Below the pieces are notes generated by a model. The model saw nothing but the letters and a program-made list of their open reading frames with translations. It was not told the DNA's origin and did no database searches. Of a stretch of DNA of 13,740 nt, positions 1 through 6,823 are shown piece after piece. Source of the DNA: Methylacidiphilum sp. (GTDB lineage Bacteria; Verrucomicrobiota; Verrucomicrobiia; CAIQCK01); assembly GCA_020718125.1 (NCBI GenBank), contig DYDC01000042.1, positions 1 to 13,740 of the forward strand. The letters are read 5' to 3'. Each line of letters begins with the position of its first letter. Within the stretch, counting starts at the first letter, position 1. A program made the translations under genes and the position numbers.

Positions 1-186
1 CTGCGCCCGGTGCAAGGCCAGGGTGGAAGCCATCGCCAATCCGCCGAAGCGTTCGAAATCGGCGTGAACGGGGCCATTCGTATTATTCACAACCGGCGGC
101 GCAAGCTGTGGTGAGTTCGTCGCCGTTGTGTTCGAGTCCGTGTGGATGCGGTCAGCGGACAGGCCGGAAGAGAGCGAGGAACCCCC

Positions 187-603
187 TCAGATTGCCTTGC
201 CCCAATCCTCAACGCGCAAGCCTTCGATGTCTTCGAAGTGCGCGACATTGAGCGTGGCAACGGTCAAGTCGTGCGCGCGAGCGGTTGCCGCGATCAGCAG
301 GTCAAAGGGCGGGCGCGGACGGCCGAGTTTGTTCATGTGCGCGGCGATTCTTGCGTAGGTCTCCACGACACGACGGTCAATAGGCAAGAGCGGCAGACGA
401 CCGCGCAGAATGGCGCGGTAGGCTGCCCAGAGCCGATCCGAATCCTTCGCCTCCAATCCTTGGAGCAACTCGGCCTCGCAGATCGCGGAGATTGCCAGCC
501 GTTCATCGCCAAGGGCGCGCCAGCGTCGCTCGACTTCGGGCAGGGGCAACTTCCGCAACGGCTGACAATAAACGGATGTGTCGAGCAGGTGTGTGGCGGC
601 CAT
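187..603 (-). CDS. vapC: PIN-domain toxin, VapC family (probable ribonuclease)
   Basis: This encodes 138 residues, the usual size of a VapC toxin. PIN-domain toxins are metal-dependent ribonucleases that cut tRNA, rRNA or mRNA and are held inactive by a partner antitoxin. The acidic pocket is recognisable: D8 in the opening LLDTSVY stretch, E45 in the AEL motif, and D101 in the PFDLLIAATA helix. The later TLNVAHF strand has N119 where many PIN domains have Asp, a common variation. The ATG start lies 6 bp after the stop of the upstream antitoxin gene, so the two are almost certainly cotranscribed with the antitoxin first. The target RNA cannot be inferred from sequence. The family call is firm, but whether the module is active is unknown. 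Confidence 0.88.
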   Translation of the reverse strand: MAATHLLDTSVYCQPLRKLPLPEVERRWRALGDERLAISAICEAELLQGLEAKDSDRLWAAYRAILRGRLPLLPIDRRVVETYARIAAHMNKLGRPRPPFDLLIAATARAHDLTVATLNVAHFEDIEGLRVEDWGKAI

Positions 604-609
604 AGGGCT

Positions 610-861
610 TCAGTTGTCGAGCAACTGACACACAGGTTGGAGTTCGCGGGCCGGGAGGTCCAGTTCCGCCGGGAGCGTGCCGCCGCGAGCGAGGAACTTC
701 GACCGGGCCGACCACACAGATTGCTTGCCGTTCTCGACCGGCTCGATCCGCACGAGGGGTTTGCCGCGCTTGGTGATGGTGACCGGCTCGTGACGCTTCG
801 CCACTCGCTCGCAGATTTGCGCGAGGTTACTCATTGCTTCCACTAGACCAACGGCTTTCAT
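610..861 (-). CDS. vapB: Antitoxin, Phd/YefM type, partner of the adjacent PIN toxin
   Basis: This is an 83-residue protein if the ATG at 861 is used; a GTG directly before it (862-864) would add one residue. The N-terminal half has the Phd/YefM pattern: a helix beginning VGLVEAMSNL, then ICERVAKRHEPVTITKRGKPLVRI, the strand-turn-strand that forms the dimeric DNA-binding fold. The C-terminal part (about 50-83) is expected to be the flexible toxin-wrapping tail. In this family the antitoxin binds its own promoter, with the toxin as corepressor, so autoregulation is likely. I see no clear operator palindrome or Shine-Dalgarno site upstream. It is followed after 6 bp by the PIN toxin gene. Confidence 0.85.
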   Translation of the reverse strand: MKAVGLVEAMSNLAQICERVAKRHEPVTITKRGKPLVRIEPVENGKQSVWSARSKFLARGGTLPAELDLPARELQPVCQLLDN

Positions 862-972
862 CACGAGCCAACTGAAACAGGTTGGGCAGGGGCTGTCAAA
901 CCCGCAAGTGGCGAGCGCCGTCGTGCTCCCGCTTCACTCTGCCTGTCCACCTATGGGCGAAGATGCGCCCGC

Positions 973-1141
973 CTACTTCATCGACAAACTCTTGTCGGCG
1001 ATGAGCGTCGGCGCGTCATAGACGGGGATGTCTTTGAACGTCAGCTTGTCGCCGTCGCGCGCCATCTTCTCCGCCGGAATTTCGTGGATGCCGCCGGTGA
1101 TCAGGTCCAACCAGACCGGATCGGTGACCGAGTGGTTCCCC
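973..1141 (-). pseudogene. Remnant of a carbohydrate-active enzyme C-terminus
   Basis: Read on the minus strand this gives about 55 residues ending in a stop codon. It contains DPVWLDLITGG, then IHEIPAEKM and a FKDIPVYDAPTLIADKS ending. From memory this resembles the last strands of glycoside-hydrolase-like proteins, where a phrase of the form 'DLLTG-EIP-IPVYDSP-IADKS' closes a C-terminal beta domain. The open frame continues to about 1317, but the extra residues (Arg, Gly and Trp rich) do not look like the same domain and no catalytic domain follows. I therefore read it as the stranded 3' end of a broken gene. It lies between a TA pair and ruvB, a plausible site for junk left by rearrangement. 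The family assignment is tentative. Confidence 0.4.
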
Positions 1142-1531
1142 AATTTACTCCGCGTGTCCGTCCCATCGTGCCATCTCCAGAACCCCGGCAGACCAAACGG
1201 CCGCACTTGGTTGTTACCGGGCCGTTTGTAGCAGCCTTCGCCGTATCCGCGGCGGCTCGGCGTCTGCAATCCCCACGCGCGTCGGTTCTCGCGTGGGCCG
1301 TGTAACGAGGCTGACAAGTTCGCTTGCGCTACGGCCCGATGGGTGGCTGGCCCTGCACCGACCAGGACATCTACTATCGAGCTTTCATTACATGAGTCAC
1401 CTCACAGTAACGTCGAGTATCACTACGCGGGGAACAACCAATTCCCGCGACCGGTCTTTCACCGGCAAGACACGCAGCCTTATGGGCTGCGAGCGGATTC
1501 GCCGGATCGAAACAAAGACAAAGCTGAAGCC
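1142..1531. other. Intergenic stretch with three consecutive stem-loops, no gene recognised
   Basis: About 390 bases without a convincing gene. Three hairpins lie within 66 bases: 1426-1449 (CGCGGGGAA against TTCCCGCG, 7-base loop, one bulged base), 1451-1465 (CCGGT against ACCGG, 5-base loop) and 1473-1491 (CGCAGCC against GGCTGCG, 5-base loop). They lie 41-106 bases beyond the ruvB stop codon, so they could be part of its 3' untranslated region or terminator. However, no T-run follows in either direction. A short plus-strand frame at about 1321-1390, reading GPMGGWPCTDQDIYY before a stop, looks protein-like but could not be assigned. Confidence 0.4.
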
Positions 1532-2551
1532 TCAGAACAGTTCGCGTTGAGGCTTCGCGTTTCGCTTGACTCCCAGTTTCTTGTAAGCCATCTCCGTCGC
1601 GACACGCCCCTGCGGCGTGCGCTGGAGATAGCCCTCCTGGATGAGGAACGGCTCATAGACCTCCTCAATGGTGTCCGGCTCCTCGCCCACAGCCACGGAG
1701 ATTGTGTTGATGCCGACGGGGCCGCCGCTGTGCTTGTGGACGATGGTTTCGAGGATGCGCTTGTCCATCTCGTCCAGCCCGTGTTCGTCAATCTCCAGCA
1801 TCGCGAGCGCCTTGTCGGCGATGTCCGCCGTGATCCGGCCGTCGGCGCGGACCTGCGCGTAGTCGCGGACGCGGCGGAGGAGATTGTTGCAGAGCCGCGG
1901 CGTGCCCCGCGAACGGCGGGCGATCTCGATCGAGCCGGCCTCGTCCACCTCGACGTTCAGGATGCGGGCCGAGCGTTTGCAGATATGCTGCAAGTCCTCC
2001 GCGCCGTAGTAATCCAGCCGGTCCGCGATCTCGAACCGGCTCCGCAGCGGCGCGGTGAGCAGCCCGCTGCGCGTCGTGGCGCCGATGAGCGTGAACCGCG
2101 GCAGGTTCAGCCGCACGCTGCGCGAGTTCGGCCCCTGGTCAATCATAATGTCGAGCCGGAAGTCCTCGATCGCCGGGTAGAGATATTCCTCCACTGCCGC
2201 AGGCAGGCGATGGATCTCGTCAATGAACAGCACGTCGCCTTTTTCGAGCTTTGTCAGCAGCCCCGCGAGGTCGCCGGCGCGCTCGATGGCCGGCCCGCTG
2301 GACACCGTGATGTTCGCGCCCATCGCCCGCGCGATGATGTGGACCAACGTGGTCTTGCCGAGGCCGGGCGGCCCGCTGAGGAGGATATGGCCGACGGGTT
2401 CCTTGCGCCGCTTGGCCGCCTCGACGGCCAGTCCAATCCGCTCCTTGACCTTCCTCTGGCCGACGTAGTCCGCAAACGTCTGCGGCCGCAGCGTCAGTTC
2501 AAACGCCTTGTCCGGATGCTGGATGCTGTCGGTGACAAACCGGTCGGTCAT
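1532..2551 (-). CDS. ruvB: Holliday junction branch-migration ATPase RuvB
   Basis: RuvB is the hexameric AAA+ motor that, with RuvA, drives branch migration of Holliday junctions before RuvC resolves them. From the chosen start the protein is 339 residues, normal for the family. Visible landmarks are the N-terminal LRPQTFADYVGQ, Walker A GPPGLGKT at 60-67, Walker B FIDEIHR at 109-115, the sensor GATTR near 157-161, LRSRF carrying the arginine finger, and the C-terminal winged-helix region with GGPVGINTISVAVGE and PFLIQEGYLQRTPQGR. I chose the ATG at 2551, which gives MTDRFVTD, because the family starts close to this point. An upstream in-frame start at 2590 would add 13 proline- and arginine-rich residues. 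Neither start has a strong Shine-Dalgarno site. No ruvA or ruvC is nearby, so the gene stands alone, divergent from the exosortase operon. Confidence 0.97.
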   Translation of the reverse strand: MTDRFVTDSIQHPDKAFELTLRPQTFADYVGQRKVKERIGLAVEAAKRRKEPVGHILLSGPPGLGKTTLVHIIARAMGANITVSSGPAIERAGDLAGLLTKLEKGDVLFIDEIHRLPAAVEEYLYPAIEDFRLDIMIDQGPNSRSVRLNLPRFTLIGATTRSGLLTAPLRSRFEIADRLDYYGAEDLQHICKRSARILNVEVDEAGSIEIARRSRGTPRLCNNLLRRVRDYAQVRADGRITADIADKALAMLEIDEHGLDEMDKRILETIVHKHSGGPVGINTISVAVGEEPDTIEEVYEPFLIQEGYLQRTPQGRVATEMAYKKLGVKRNAKPQRELF

Positions 2552-2652
2552 ACCGCCCGCGAGGATGCGGAACGGGCGTGGGCGCGGCAAGCGAAATCAC
2601 GGCGGTTGTGGCCGTTGCAGGGCGGATTGAAGGGTGATAGGATGACCGCCAC

Positions 2653-3591
2653 ATGATTGATGAGAGAGACAGACCACTGTTGCCGTTTGAGCTGATGGAT
2701 CGGCAGGTGTTGTTGAATCTGGCGCTGGGGGGGCTGGCACTGGGGCTGGTTGCCTACATGTATCTGTTCGTGGGGAAACTGTATCAATTCTACGGGGGCT
2801 ATCTGACGCTGGAGGTGGGGCAGATGTATTCGCACGCGCCGATCATGCCGCTGGTGACGGCGTGGCTGGTGTGGCGGAAGCGGTTTGAACTGTTTGCGGC
2901 CCCGCGCCGGCAGTCGTGGGGCGGCTTGGCGCTGGTCGTGGTGGCGTTGCTGATGTTTTTTGTCGGGCACAAGGCGATCCAGTGGAGGCTGCTGATCGTC
3001 TCGATGATCTTGTTGTTGTGGGCGATCTCTTTTTACCTGTGGGGCTGGCAGGTGGCGAAGCGGTTGATTTTTCCCATCGGGATCTTGTTGCTGGTGGTGC
3101 CGATGGAAGTCATCTCGGAGATGACGGGTCCGCTGAAACGCTTCGTGTCGGCAACCGCAGCGGTTTTGCTGAACATGTTTGGCGTGGCGGTGGAGCAGGA
3201 TGGGGCACGGCTGTATTCGGTGCCCCACGGGCGGTTTCAACTGGAGGTGGCGGATGCGTGCAGCGGGGTGCGCTCGTTGATGGCGCTGGTGACGCTGGCG
3301 ATGGTGTATGGCTATGTGTCGCGGAGCAGGCAATGGCAACGGTGGGTGCTGGTGGTGTCCGCGATCCCGCTGGCCATGCTGGGCAATCTGATCCGGGTGA
3401 CGGCGAGCGGTGTAGTGGGGAGCGTGTTTGGGCAGCCGGCCATCGGCAAGTTCGACAATTACTCGACCTATGTGGTCTTCATCCCGGCGATTGCGGTCTT
3501 GCTTTTGGTGGATCGGCTGCTGGACGCGGATTTCGGGGCGTTGCGCGACCGGTGGTTGGGCAAGAAGCAAACTCGGGAGGCCATGCCATGA
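2653..3591 (+). CDS. Exosortase family transpeptidase-like membrane protein (EpsH/Xrt)
   Basis: A 312-residue multi-pass membrane protein with about eight hydrophobic segments (roughly 20-40, 60-75, 90-105, 110-130, 138-152, 165-180, 205-222 and 230-286). Exosortases cut and transfer proteins with a short C-terminal sorting tail (PEP-CTERM and relatives) during export, often in exopolysaccharide loci. The catalytic Cys is C203 in ACSGVRS, and the conserved Arg is R248 in GNLIRV. At the third position, where exosortases normally carry His in an 'FHDxSGxxxF' segment, this protein has FDNYSTYVVF: D268 replaces His, N269 replaces Asp and T272 replaces Gly. The stop codon overlaps the start of the EpsI-family gene by four bases (ATGA). 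A possible AGGA site lies 11 bases before the ATG. The subfamily is not identified, and no substrate protein is visible in the window. Confidence 0.93.
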   Translation: MIDERDRPLLPFELMDRQVLLNLALGGLALGLVAYMYLFVGKLYQFYGGYLTLEVGQMYSHAPIMPLVTAWLVWRKRFELFAAPRRQSWGGLALVVVALLMFFVGHKAIQWRLLIVSMILLLWAISFYLWGWQVAKRLIFPIGILLLVVPMEVISEMTGPLKRFVSATAAVLLNMFGVAVEQDGARLYSVPHGRFQLEVADACSGVRSLMALVTLAMVYGYVSRSRQWQRWVLVVSAIPLAMLGNLIRVTASGVVGSVFGQPAIGKFDNYSTYVVFIPAIAVLLLVDRLLDADFGALRDRWLGKKQTREAMP

Positions 3592-4289
3592 AAAGCTGGC
3601 AGGGATTTGTGGTGGTGTTGGCGCTCATCGGCGCGACCATGGGCCTGACGGCAATGGTCGGGGAGGTGAAGAGCGCGACCGATCCCGGCATCGTGATGTC
3701 GCTGCCAACGCGGATGGGCGAGTGGGTTGGCGAAAGGCAGGCGGTGAGCGACGTGGAGCAGCAAGGCTTGCCGCGCGACACGGAGTTTGAGCGGAAACGA
3801 TATTTCAACGCCGCCGGGGAGGAGATTTACTGCTCGATCGTGATGGCGGGCAAGGACACGCGCAGCATCCACCGTCCGGAGATTTGCCTGCCGTCGCAAG
3901 GTTGGAGCATTCTGGACAGCCGGTATGAGGACGTGCCGCTGGCCAAGGGCGCGAGGCGGTCGCTGGAGGTGCGGGCGCTGAAGGCGTATCATCCGCCCTA
4001 TGCCGGCGGCGGTGATACCGGGGTGGAAAGATTGAATTACTACTGGTTTGTTGGTAAAGACCGGGTGACGGCGTCGCACTGGTTGCGGGCGGCGTGGAAC
4101 ATTTTCGACCGGCTGGCGCACAGCGTCAACCATCGCTGGGCATACATCACCGTGCTGGCGAATCTGCCGCCGGTCCGCGATGCGGCCCGGAAGCGTGAGA
4201 TTGAAGAGCGTGGCCGGAGCCGGCTGCGCGAGTTCATTGGGATGTTGTATCCGGAGTTGCAGCATCCAGACGCCACTGCGGACAAATGA
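3588..4289 (+). CDS. epsI: EpsI family protein, exosortase partner
   Basis: A 233-residue protein with one N-terminal membrane segment (about 5-25) and a soluble domain expected on the outer face. The diagnostic signature is SIHRPEICLPSQGW at residues 93-106, with H95 and C100. A conserved NYYWFV strand follows at 150-155. In many exosortase loci this domain is a separate protein encoded directly after the exosortase, or is fused to its C-terminus. It is thought to assist the sorting and exopolysaccharide system, but its biochemical role is not established. The ATG overlaps the exosortase stop by four bases, which implies translational coupling, and decides the start against longer in-frame openings upstream. 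The stop lies 4 bases before the sugar transferase start. Confidence 0.92.
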   Translation: MKSWQGFVVVLALIGATMGLTAMVGEVKSATDPGIVMSLPTRMGEWVGERQAVSDVEQQGLPRDTEFERKRYFNAAGEEIYCSIVMAGKDTRSIHRPEICLPSQGWSILDSRYEDVPLAKGARRSLEVRALKAYHPPYAGGGDTGVERLNYYWFVGKDRVTASHWLRAAWNIFDRLAHSVNHRWAYITVLANLPPVRDAARKREIEERGRSRLREFIGMLYPELQHPDATADK

Positions 4290-4293
4290 TGCC

Positions 4294-5679
4294 ATGCTGA
4301 AGAAGCGGCGCGAGCTGGAAGGGCAGATGCATGAGGTCATTGACCTGATGCTGCTGGCGTTGTGTATGTATGCGGCCCATACGCTGCGCCGGCATCTGGG
4401 GGAGGAGATGGCCTTACGGCCGACGATCTTGTTTCGGGAACACGTATGGGTGGCAGTCGCCGCGGCGGCCTTGGGGCATTTTTCTCTGAAGGCGCACGGG
4501 TTCTACTCGCGGTCCATCGGCAGGGAGCCGGGCCGCGTTTTCTGGGACGCGGCGCGCAGCATGGGTATTTGTGTGCTGGTCCTGTTGGCGGGTCTGTTTG
4601 TGTTAAATGTCCAGGACGTTAACCGGGCGACGTTGTTCATGTTTGGTGGCTTGGGAGCCGTGGGCGTGTGGGTGTCTGCCCTCGTGTGGCAGCATCTGGT
4701 CCTTATGTCCGCCTCGTTTCGGCACAATCGCCGGCTGGCGGTGCTCGTGGGCAGCCCGACGGAGAATCAGGAATTCGTCCGGCAGATTGAGAAGCACGTG
4801 GAGTGGGGGATCGAGACCCTGGGTCAGGTCAACCTCAATGTGCAGACCGTTGAAGATTTGGGCCGGCTTCTGCGCGAGCAACCGGTGGACGTGGTCATTT
4901 TTACAGCCGGGAAGAGCTATCTGAAGGAGGTGGAATCAGCCATCCTGGCGTGTGAAGTCGAGGGGGTCGAGGCGTGGCTGGTGGCGGACTTCATCAAGAC
5001 CTCCATCTCGCAGACTTCGCTTGACGAGTTGATGGGCAAGCCCATGCTGGTGTTTCGGTCTGCGCCGGGGATTTCATGGGCGTTGCTGCTCAAGGGCGTT
5101 TTTGACCGCGGGGCGGCCTTGTTCTTGCTGTTGGTGTTTTCGCCGTTGTGGCTGTTGATCGCGCTGCTGATCAAGCTGAGTTCCCCGGGACCCGTATTGT
5201 TCTGCCAGGAGCGTTGCGGACTACGCGGGCGGGCGTTCATGATGTATAAGTTTCGCTCGATGGTCGCCAACGCGGAGCAGTTGCAGGATAAATTGACCTC
5301 TTTCAATGAAATGGACGGGCCTGTCTTCAAGATCGCCCGGGACCCGCGCATCACGACGCTGGGCCGCTTCCTGCGGCGCACGTCGCTGGATGAAGTGCCG
5401 CAACTGATCAATGTGCTGAGGGGTGAAATAAGCCTCGTTGGCCCGCGGCCGCTGCCGGTTTACGAGGTCCGGAAGTTCACCGACCCCTGGCAGCGGCGGC
5501 GGCTCTCGATGAAGCCCGGCATGACGTGCCTGTGGCAGATCGCCGGCCGCAACAAGATCGGTTTCGAGGAATGGATGCGGCTGGACCTGGTCTATATAGA
5601 CAACTGGTCGCTCTGGCTGGATTTTCGCATCCTGTTGAAGACCATACCGGTCGTCCTGATGGGGCAGGGAGCCCATTAA
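4294..5679 (+). CDS. Exopolysaccharide polyprenyl glycosylphosphotransferase (undecaprenyl-phosphate sugar transferase)
   Basis: A 461-residue membrane enzyme of the WcaJ/CpsE type. These proteins move a sugar-1-phosphate from a nucleotide sugar to undecaprenyl phosphate, the first step of repeat-unit assembly for exopolysaccharide. The N-terminal third has four hydrophobic segments (about 15-30, 50-65, 90-108, 115-137). A Rossmann-like domain begins near LAVLVGS (148-153). A membrane hairpin lies at about 268-295. The catalytic Bac_transf domain shows YKFRSM at 318-323, DEVPQLINVLRGEISLVGPRP at 366-386, KPGMTCLWQIAGR at 407-419 and DLVYIDNWSLWLDF at 431-444. The start follows the epsI stop by 4 bases, so the three genes form one operon. 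Related transferases occur in PEP-CTERM loci. The sugar transferred is not predictable. Confidence 0.93.
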   Translation: MLKKRRELEGQMHEVIDLMLLALCMYAAHTLRRHLGEEMALRPTILFREHVWVAVAAAALGHFSLKAHGFYSRSIGREPGRVFWDAARSMGICVLVLLAGLFVLNVQDVNRATLFMFGGLGAVGVWVSALVWQHLVLMSASFRHNRRLAVLVGSPTENQEFVRQIEKHVEWGIETLGQVNLNVQTVEDLGRLLREQPVDVVIFTAGKSYLKEVESAILACEVEGVEAWLVADFIKTSISQTSLDELMGKPMLVFRSAPGISWALLLKGVFDRGAALFLLLVFSPLWLLIALLIKLSSPGPVLFCQERCGLRGRAFMMYKFRSMVANAEQLQDKLTSFNEMDGPVFKIARDPRITTLGRFLRRTSLDEVPQLINVLRGEISLVGPRPLPVYEVRKFTDPWQRRRLSMKPGMTCLWQIAGRNKIGFEEWMRLDLVYIDNWSLWLDFRILLKTIPVVLMGQGAH

Positions 5680-5721
5680 GTTCCAGCGCGAGACAGTGTT
5701 TATAAAGGGAACCTCCGGTAA

Positions 5722-5928
5722 CTATTCGCCAGGCGCGAGTGTCTCTGGCGAAGGCAACGACGAGCGGTGCGAAGTTTCATCCTCCAACCTGCGTGCGTGC
5801 TTCGCAATTGCAGCATTGACCGCTTCGTTGACCATTACAACAAGTTGGGCAATTGCCACAACTGGTTCAGCAGTTTTCGCGGGGGATTTCGTTTCACTGC
5901 GTTTCTTCCGCTTGTTGCTTCGTTTCAT
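5722..5928 (-). CDS. Small lysine-rich hypothetical protein
   Basis: A 68-residue frame whose start is supported by an AGGAAG Shine-Dalgarno sequence five bases before the ATG, one of the few good ribosome sites in the window. The first 20 residues are strongly basic (MKRSNKRKKRSETKS). Next comes a segment rich in Ala and Val (EPVVAIAQLVVMVNEAVNAAIAKHARRL) that should form one amphipathic or hydrophobic helix, then a polar tail rich in Ser, Pro and Glu. I recognise no family. The basic head followed by a helix could bind nucleic acid or sit at a membrane, but that is speculation. It shares strand with the TA pairs and the recombinase and may belong to the same accessory block. Confidence 0.45.
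   Translation of the reverse strand: MKRSNKRKKRSETKSPAKTAEPVVAIAQLVVMVNEAVNAAIAKHARRLEDETSHRSSLPSPETLAPGE
5725..5752. terminator. Perfect 8-bp stem-loop between two converging genes
   Basis: TTCGCCAG (5725-5732) pairs perfectly with CTGGCGAA (5745-5752) around a 12-base loop. It lies 45 bases after the sugar transferase stop and overlaps the last codons of the converging small gene, the place for a shared bidirectional terminator. No T-run follows on either side, so Rho-independent termination is not shown. Confidence 0.3.
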
Positions 5929-5988
5929 ATCAACTTCCTATCCGGTTGGCGCACGGGACGCGGACTGGATTGGCAACCCGCGCCCTTT

Positions 5989-6006
5989 GTCCCGCCGTCG
6001 CGGGAC
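5989..6006. terminator. Perfect 7-bp stem-loop downstream of the second PIN toxin
   Basis: GTCCCGC (5989-5995) pairs with GCGGGAC (6000-6006) around a 4-base loop, 18 bases beyond the stop of the minus-strand toxin gene. Placement suggests an RNA end for the TA transcript. The absence of a T-run keeps this weak. Confidence 0.3.
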
Positions 6007-6023
6007 TCATGCGCGGTTCTGCA

Positions 6024-6458
6024 TCATGGCCGCACTTTCAGTCCGGCCGCGGCGGCGAGCTTGCGTTGGTGGGTGTCGAAGCTGAACAACTGCCGCGCGC
6101 CCAGCGTGAGCGCCGTGGCGACATGGAGAATGTCGAGGCTGCGGCAGCCGATGGCTTCGGTGTGGGCGGCGCTGAGCCGTTCGGCTTCGCGCAGCGCGTC
6201 GGTCCATGCCAGCGGCACATGCACCAGAACGCCGCTATCCAAGTCGGCTTCGATTTCGGCAATGGCGGCGGCGCGTTCAACCGCCGTGATTTCTTTCCGA
6301 AAGACTCGCAGGCGAATCGCGTTGCGGATTTCCAGACGATGCAACGGCGTGAAGGGCAAAGGCTCAGTCGCCGCCTGCACGCAGGCCGCCGCGAGCGGCG
6401 AGTGGGCGTCCCGCGTGTAAAGGGAAACCAAAAAGCCGGCGTCAGGATAGGCGCTCAT
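6024..6458 (-). CDS. vapC: PIN-domain toxin, VapC-like, second copy in window
   Basis: A 144-residue PIN-domain protein unrelated in detail to the first toxin of the window. The acidic pocket is visible as D6 (YPDAGFL), E43 (HRLEIRNAI), D109 (SLDILHVATA) and D128 (FSFDTHQRKLA). The SLDILHVATAL helix and the LFSFDTHQRKLA strand-helix are typical of PIN proteins in TA operons. The ATG at 6458 overlaps the antitoxin stop by four bases (ATGA), which selects this start over the much longer arginine-rich open frame extending to 6719. PIN toxins act as RNases in the cytosol; the RNA target is unknown. Active-site residues are intact, so it is probably functional or recently so. Confidence 0.87.
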   Translation of the reverse strand: MSAYPDAGFLVSLYTRDAHSPLAAACVQAATEPLPFTPLHRLEIRNAIRLRVFRKEITAVERAAAIAEIEADLDSGVLVHVPLAWTDALREAERLSAAHTEAIGCRSLDILHVATALTLGARQLFSFDTHQRKLAAAAGLKVRP

Positions 6459-6706
6459 CGGTCGCCCCGGCCGTAAGCCACGATCTCCGTGCCCGTGGTT
6501 GGCAACACCTTGTCGCCGAAGATGCGTTTCAGGCGCGCCTCGAAGTCCGGCCATTGCACCTTGCGGCGCTTGGTGGCTTTCGGTGCCGGCTGCAACAGGG
6601 CGATGACGCGCCCGCGTTTTGTCAGTTGCACGCTCTCGCCGTCTTCGACGCAGCGAATGACGCTGCCGAAGTCGTGGCGCAGTTGACGAACAGTGGCGGT
6701 CTTCAT
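6455..6706 (-). CDS. vapB: Antitoxin, Phd/YefM type, partner of the second PIN toxin
   Basis: An 83-residue protein starting MKTATVRQLRHDFGSVIRCV, then EDGESVQLTKRGRVIALLQP, the classic Phd/YefM N-terminal fold that dimerises and binds operator DNA. Residues about 45-83 (basic, then PDFEARLKRIFGDKVL) would form the toxin-binding region. The stop codon overlaps the toxin start, so translation is coupled and the antitoxin is made first. Upstream lies an AT-rich patch with a small palindrome, described separately, that could be the operator. A 20-residue minus-strand frame overlapping the hicA end lies further upstream. Confidence 0.86.
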   Translation of the reverse strand: MKTATVRQLRHDFGSVIRCVEDGESVQLTKRGRVIALLQPAPKATKRRKVQWPDFEARLKRIFGDKVLPTTGTEIVAYGRGDR

Positions 6707-6714
6707 GGTGCAAC

Positions 6715-6744
6715 AACAATGTTATACATGCTGCCCGGAGTCAA
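6715..6744 (-). promoter_or_regulatory. Candidate promoter/operator of the second antitoxin-toxin pair
   Basis: Just before the antitoxin ATG the minus strand reads TATAAC (6721-6726) with a TTGACT further upstream (6739-6744). The 9-base palindrome AACATTGTT (6715-6723) partly overlaps the -10-like box. The spacing between the two boxes is only 12 bases, too short for a standard sigma-70 promoter, so the pairing is doubtful. The palindrome at an AT-rich spot suits an autoregulatory operator. Confidence 0.22.
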
Positions 6745-6823
6745 GCGCGTTCCTTGTGCGGCACGTCCCGCCGCTCATGCGTTCGCCGCTGCGATCTTCA
6801 CCACGTTGTCCGGCACGGTGTTC

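Noticed and set aside
1..114. Two open frames entering from the left edge, ending at 67 and at 114
   Set aside because: Both have acceptable codon use and neither gives a recognisable domain in so few residues, so I cannot choose a frame or assert a gene.
142..846. Long plus-strand open frame of 234 codons
   Set aside because: It is the antisense shadow of the first toxin and antitoxin genes. Its translation is rich in Arg, Gly and Gln, with no domain.
1343..2656. 437-codon plus-strand frame opposite ruvB
   Set aside because: Antisense to a certain ruvB gene in a GC-rich genome; low-complexity Arg/Asp/Ala composition.
2548..3570. 340-codon minus-strand frame opposite the exosortase, His/Gln/Arg/Pro rich
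   Set aside because: It mirrors the hydrophobic codons of the exosortase gene and shows no fold-like pattern.
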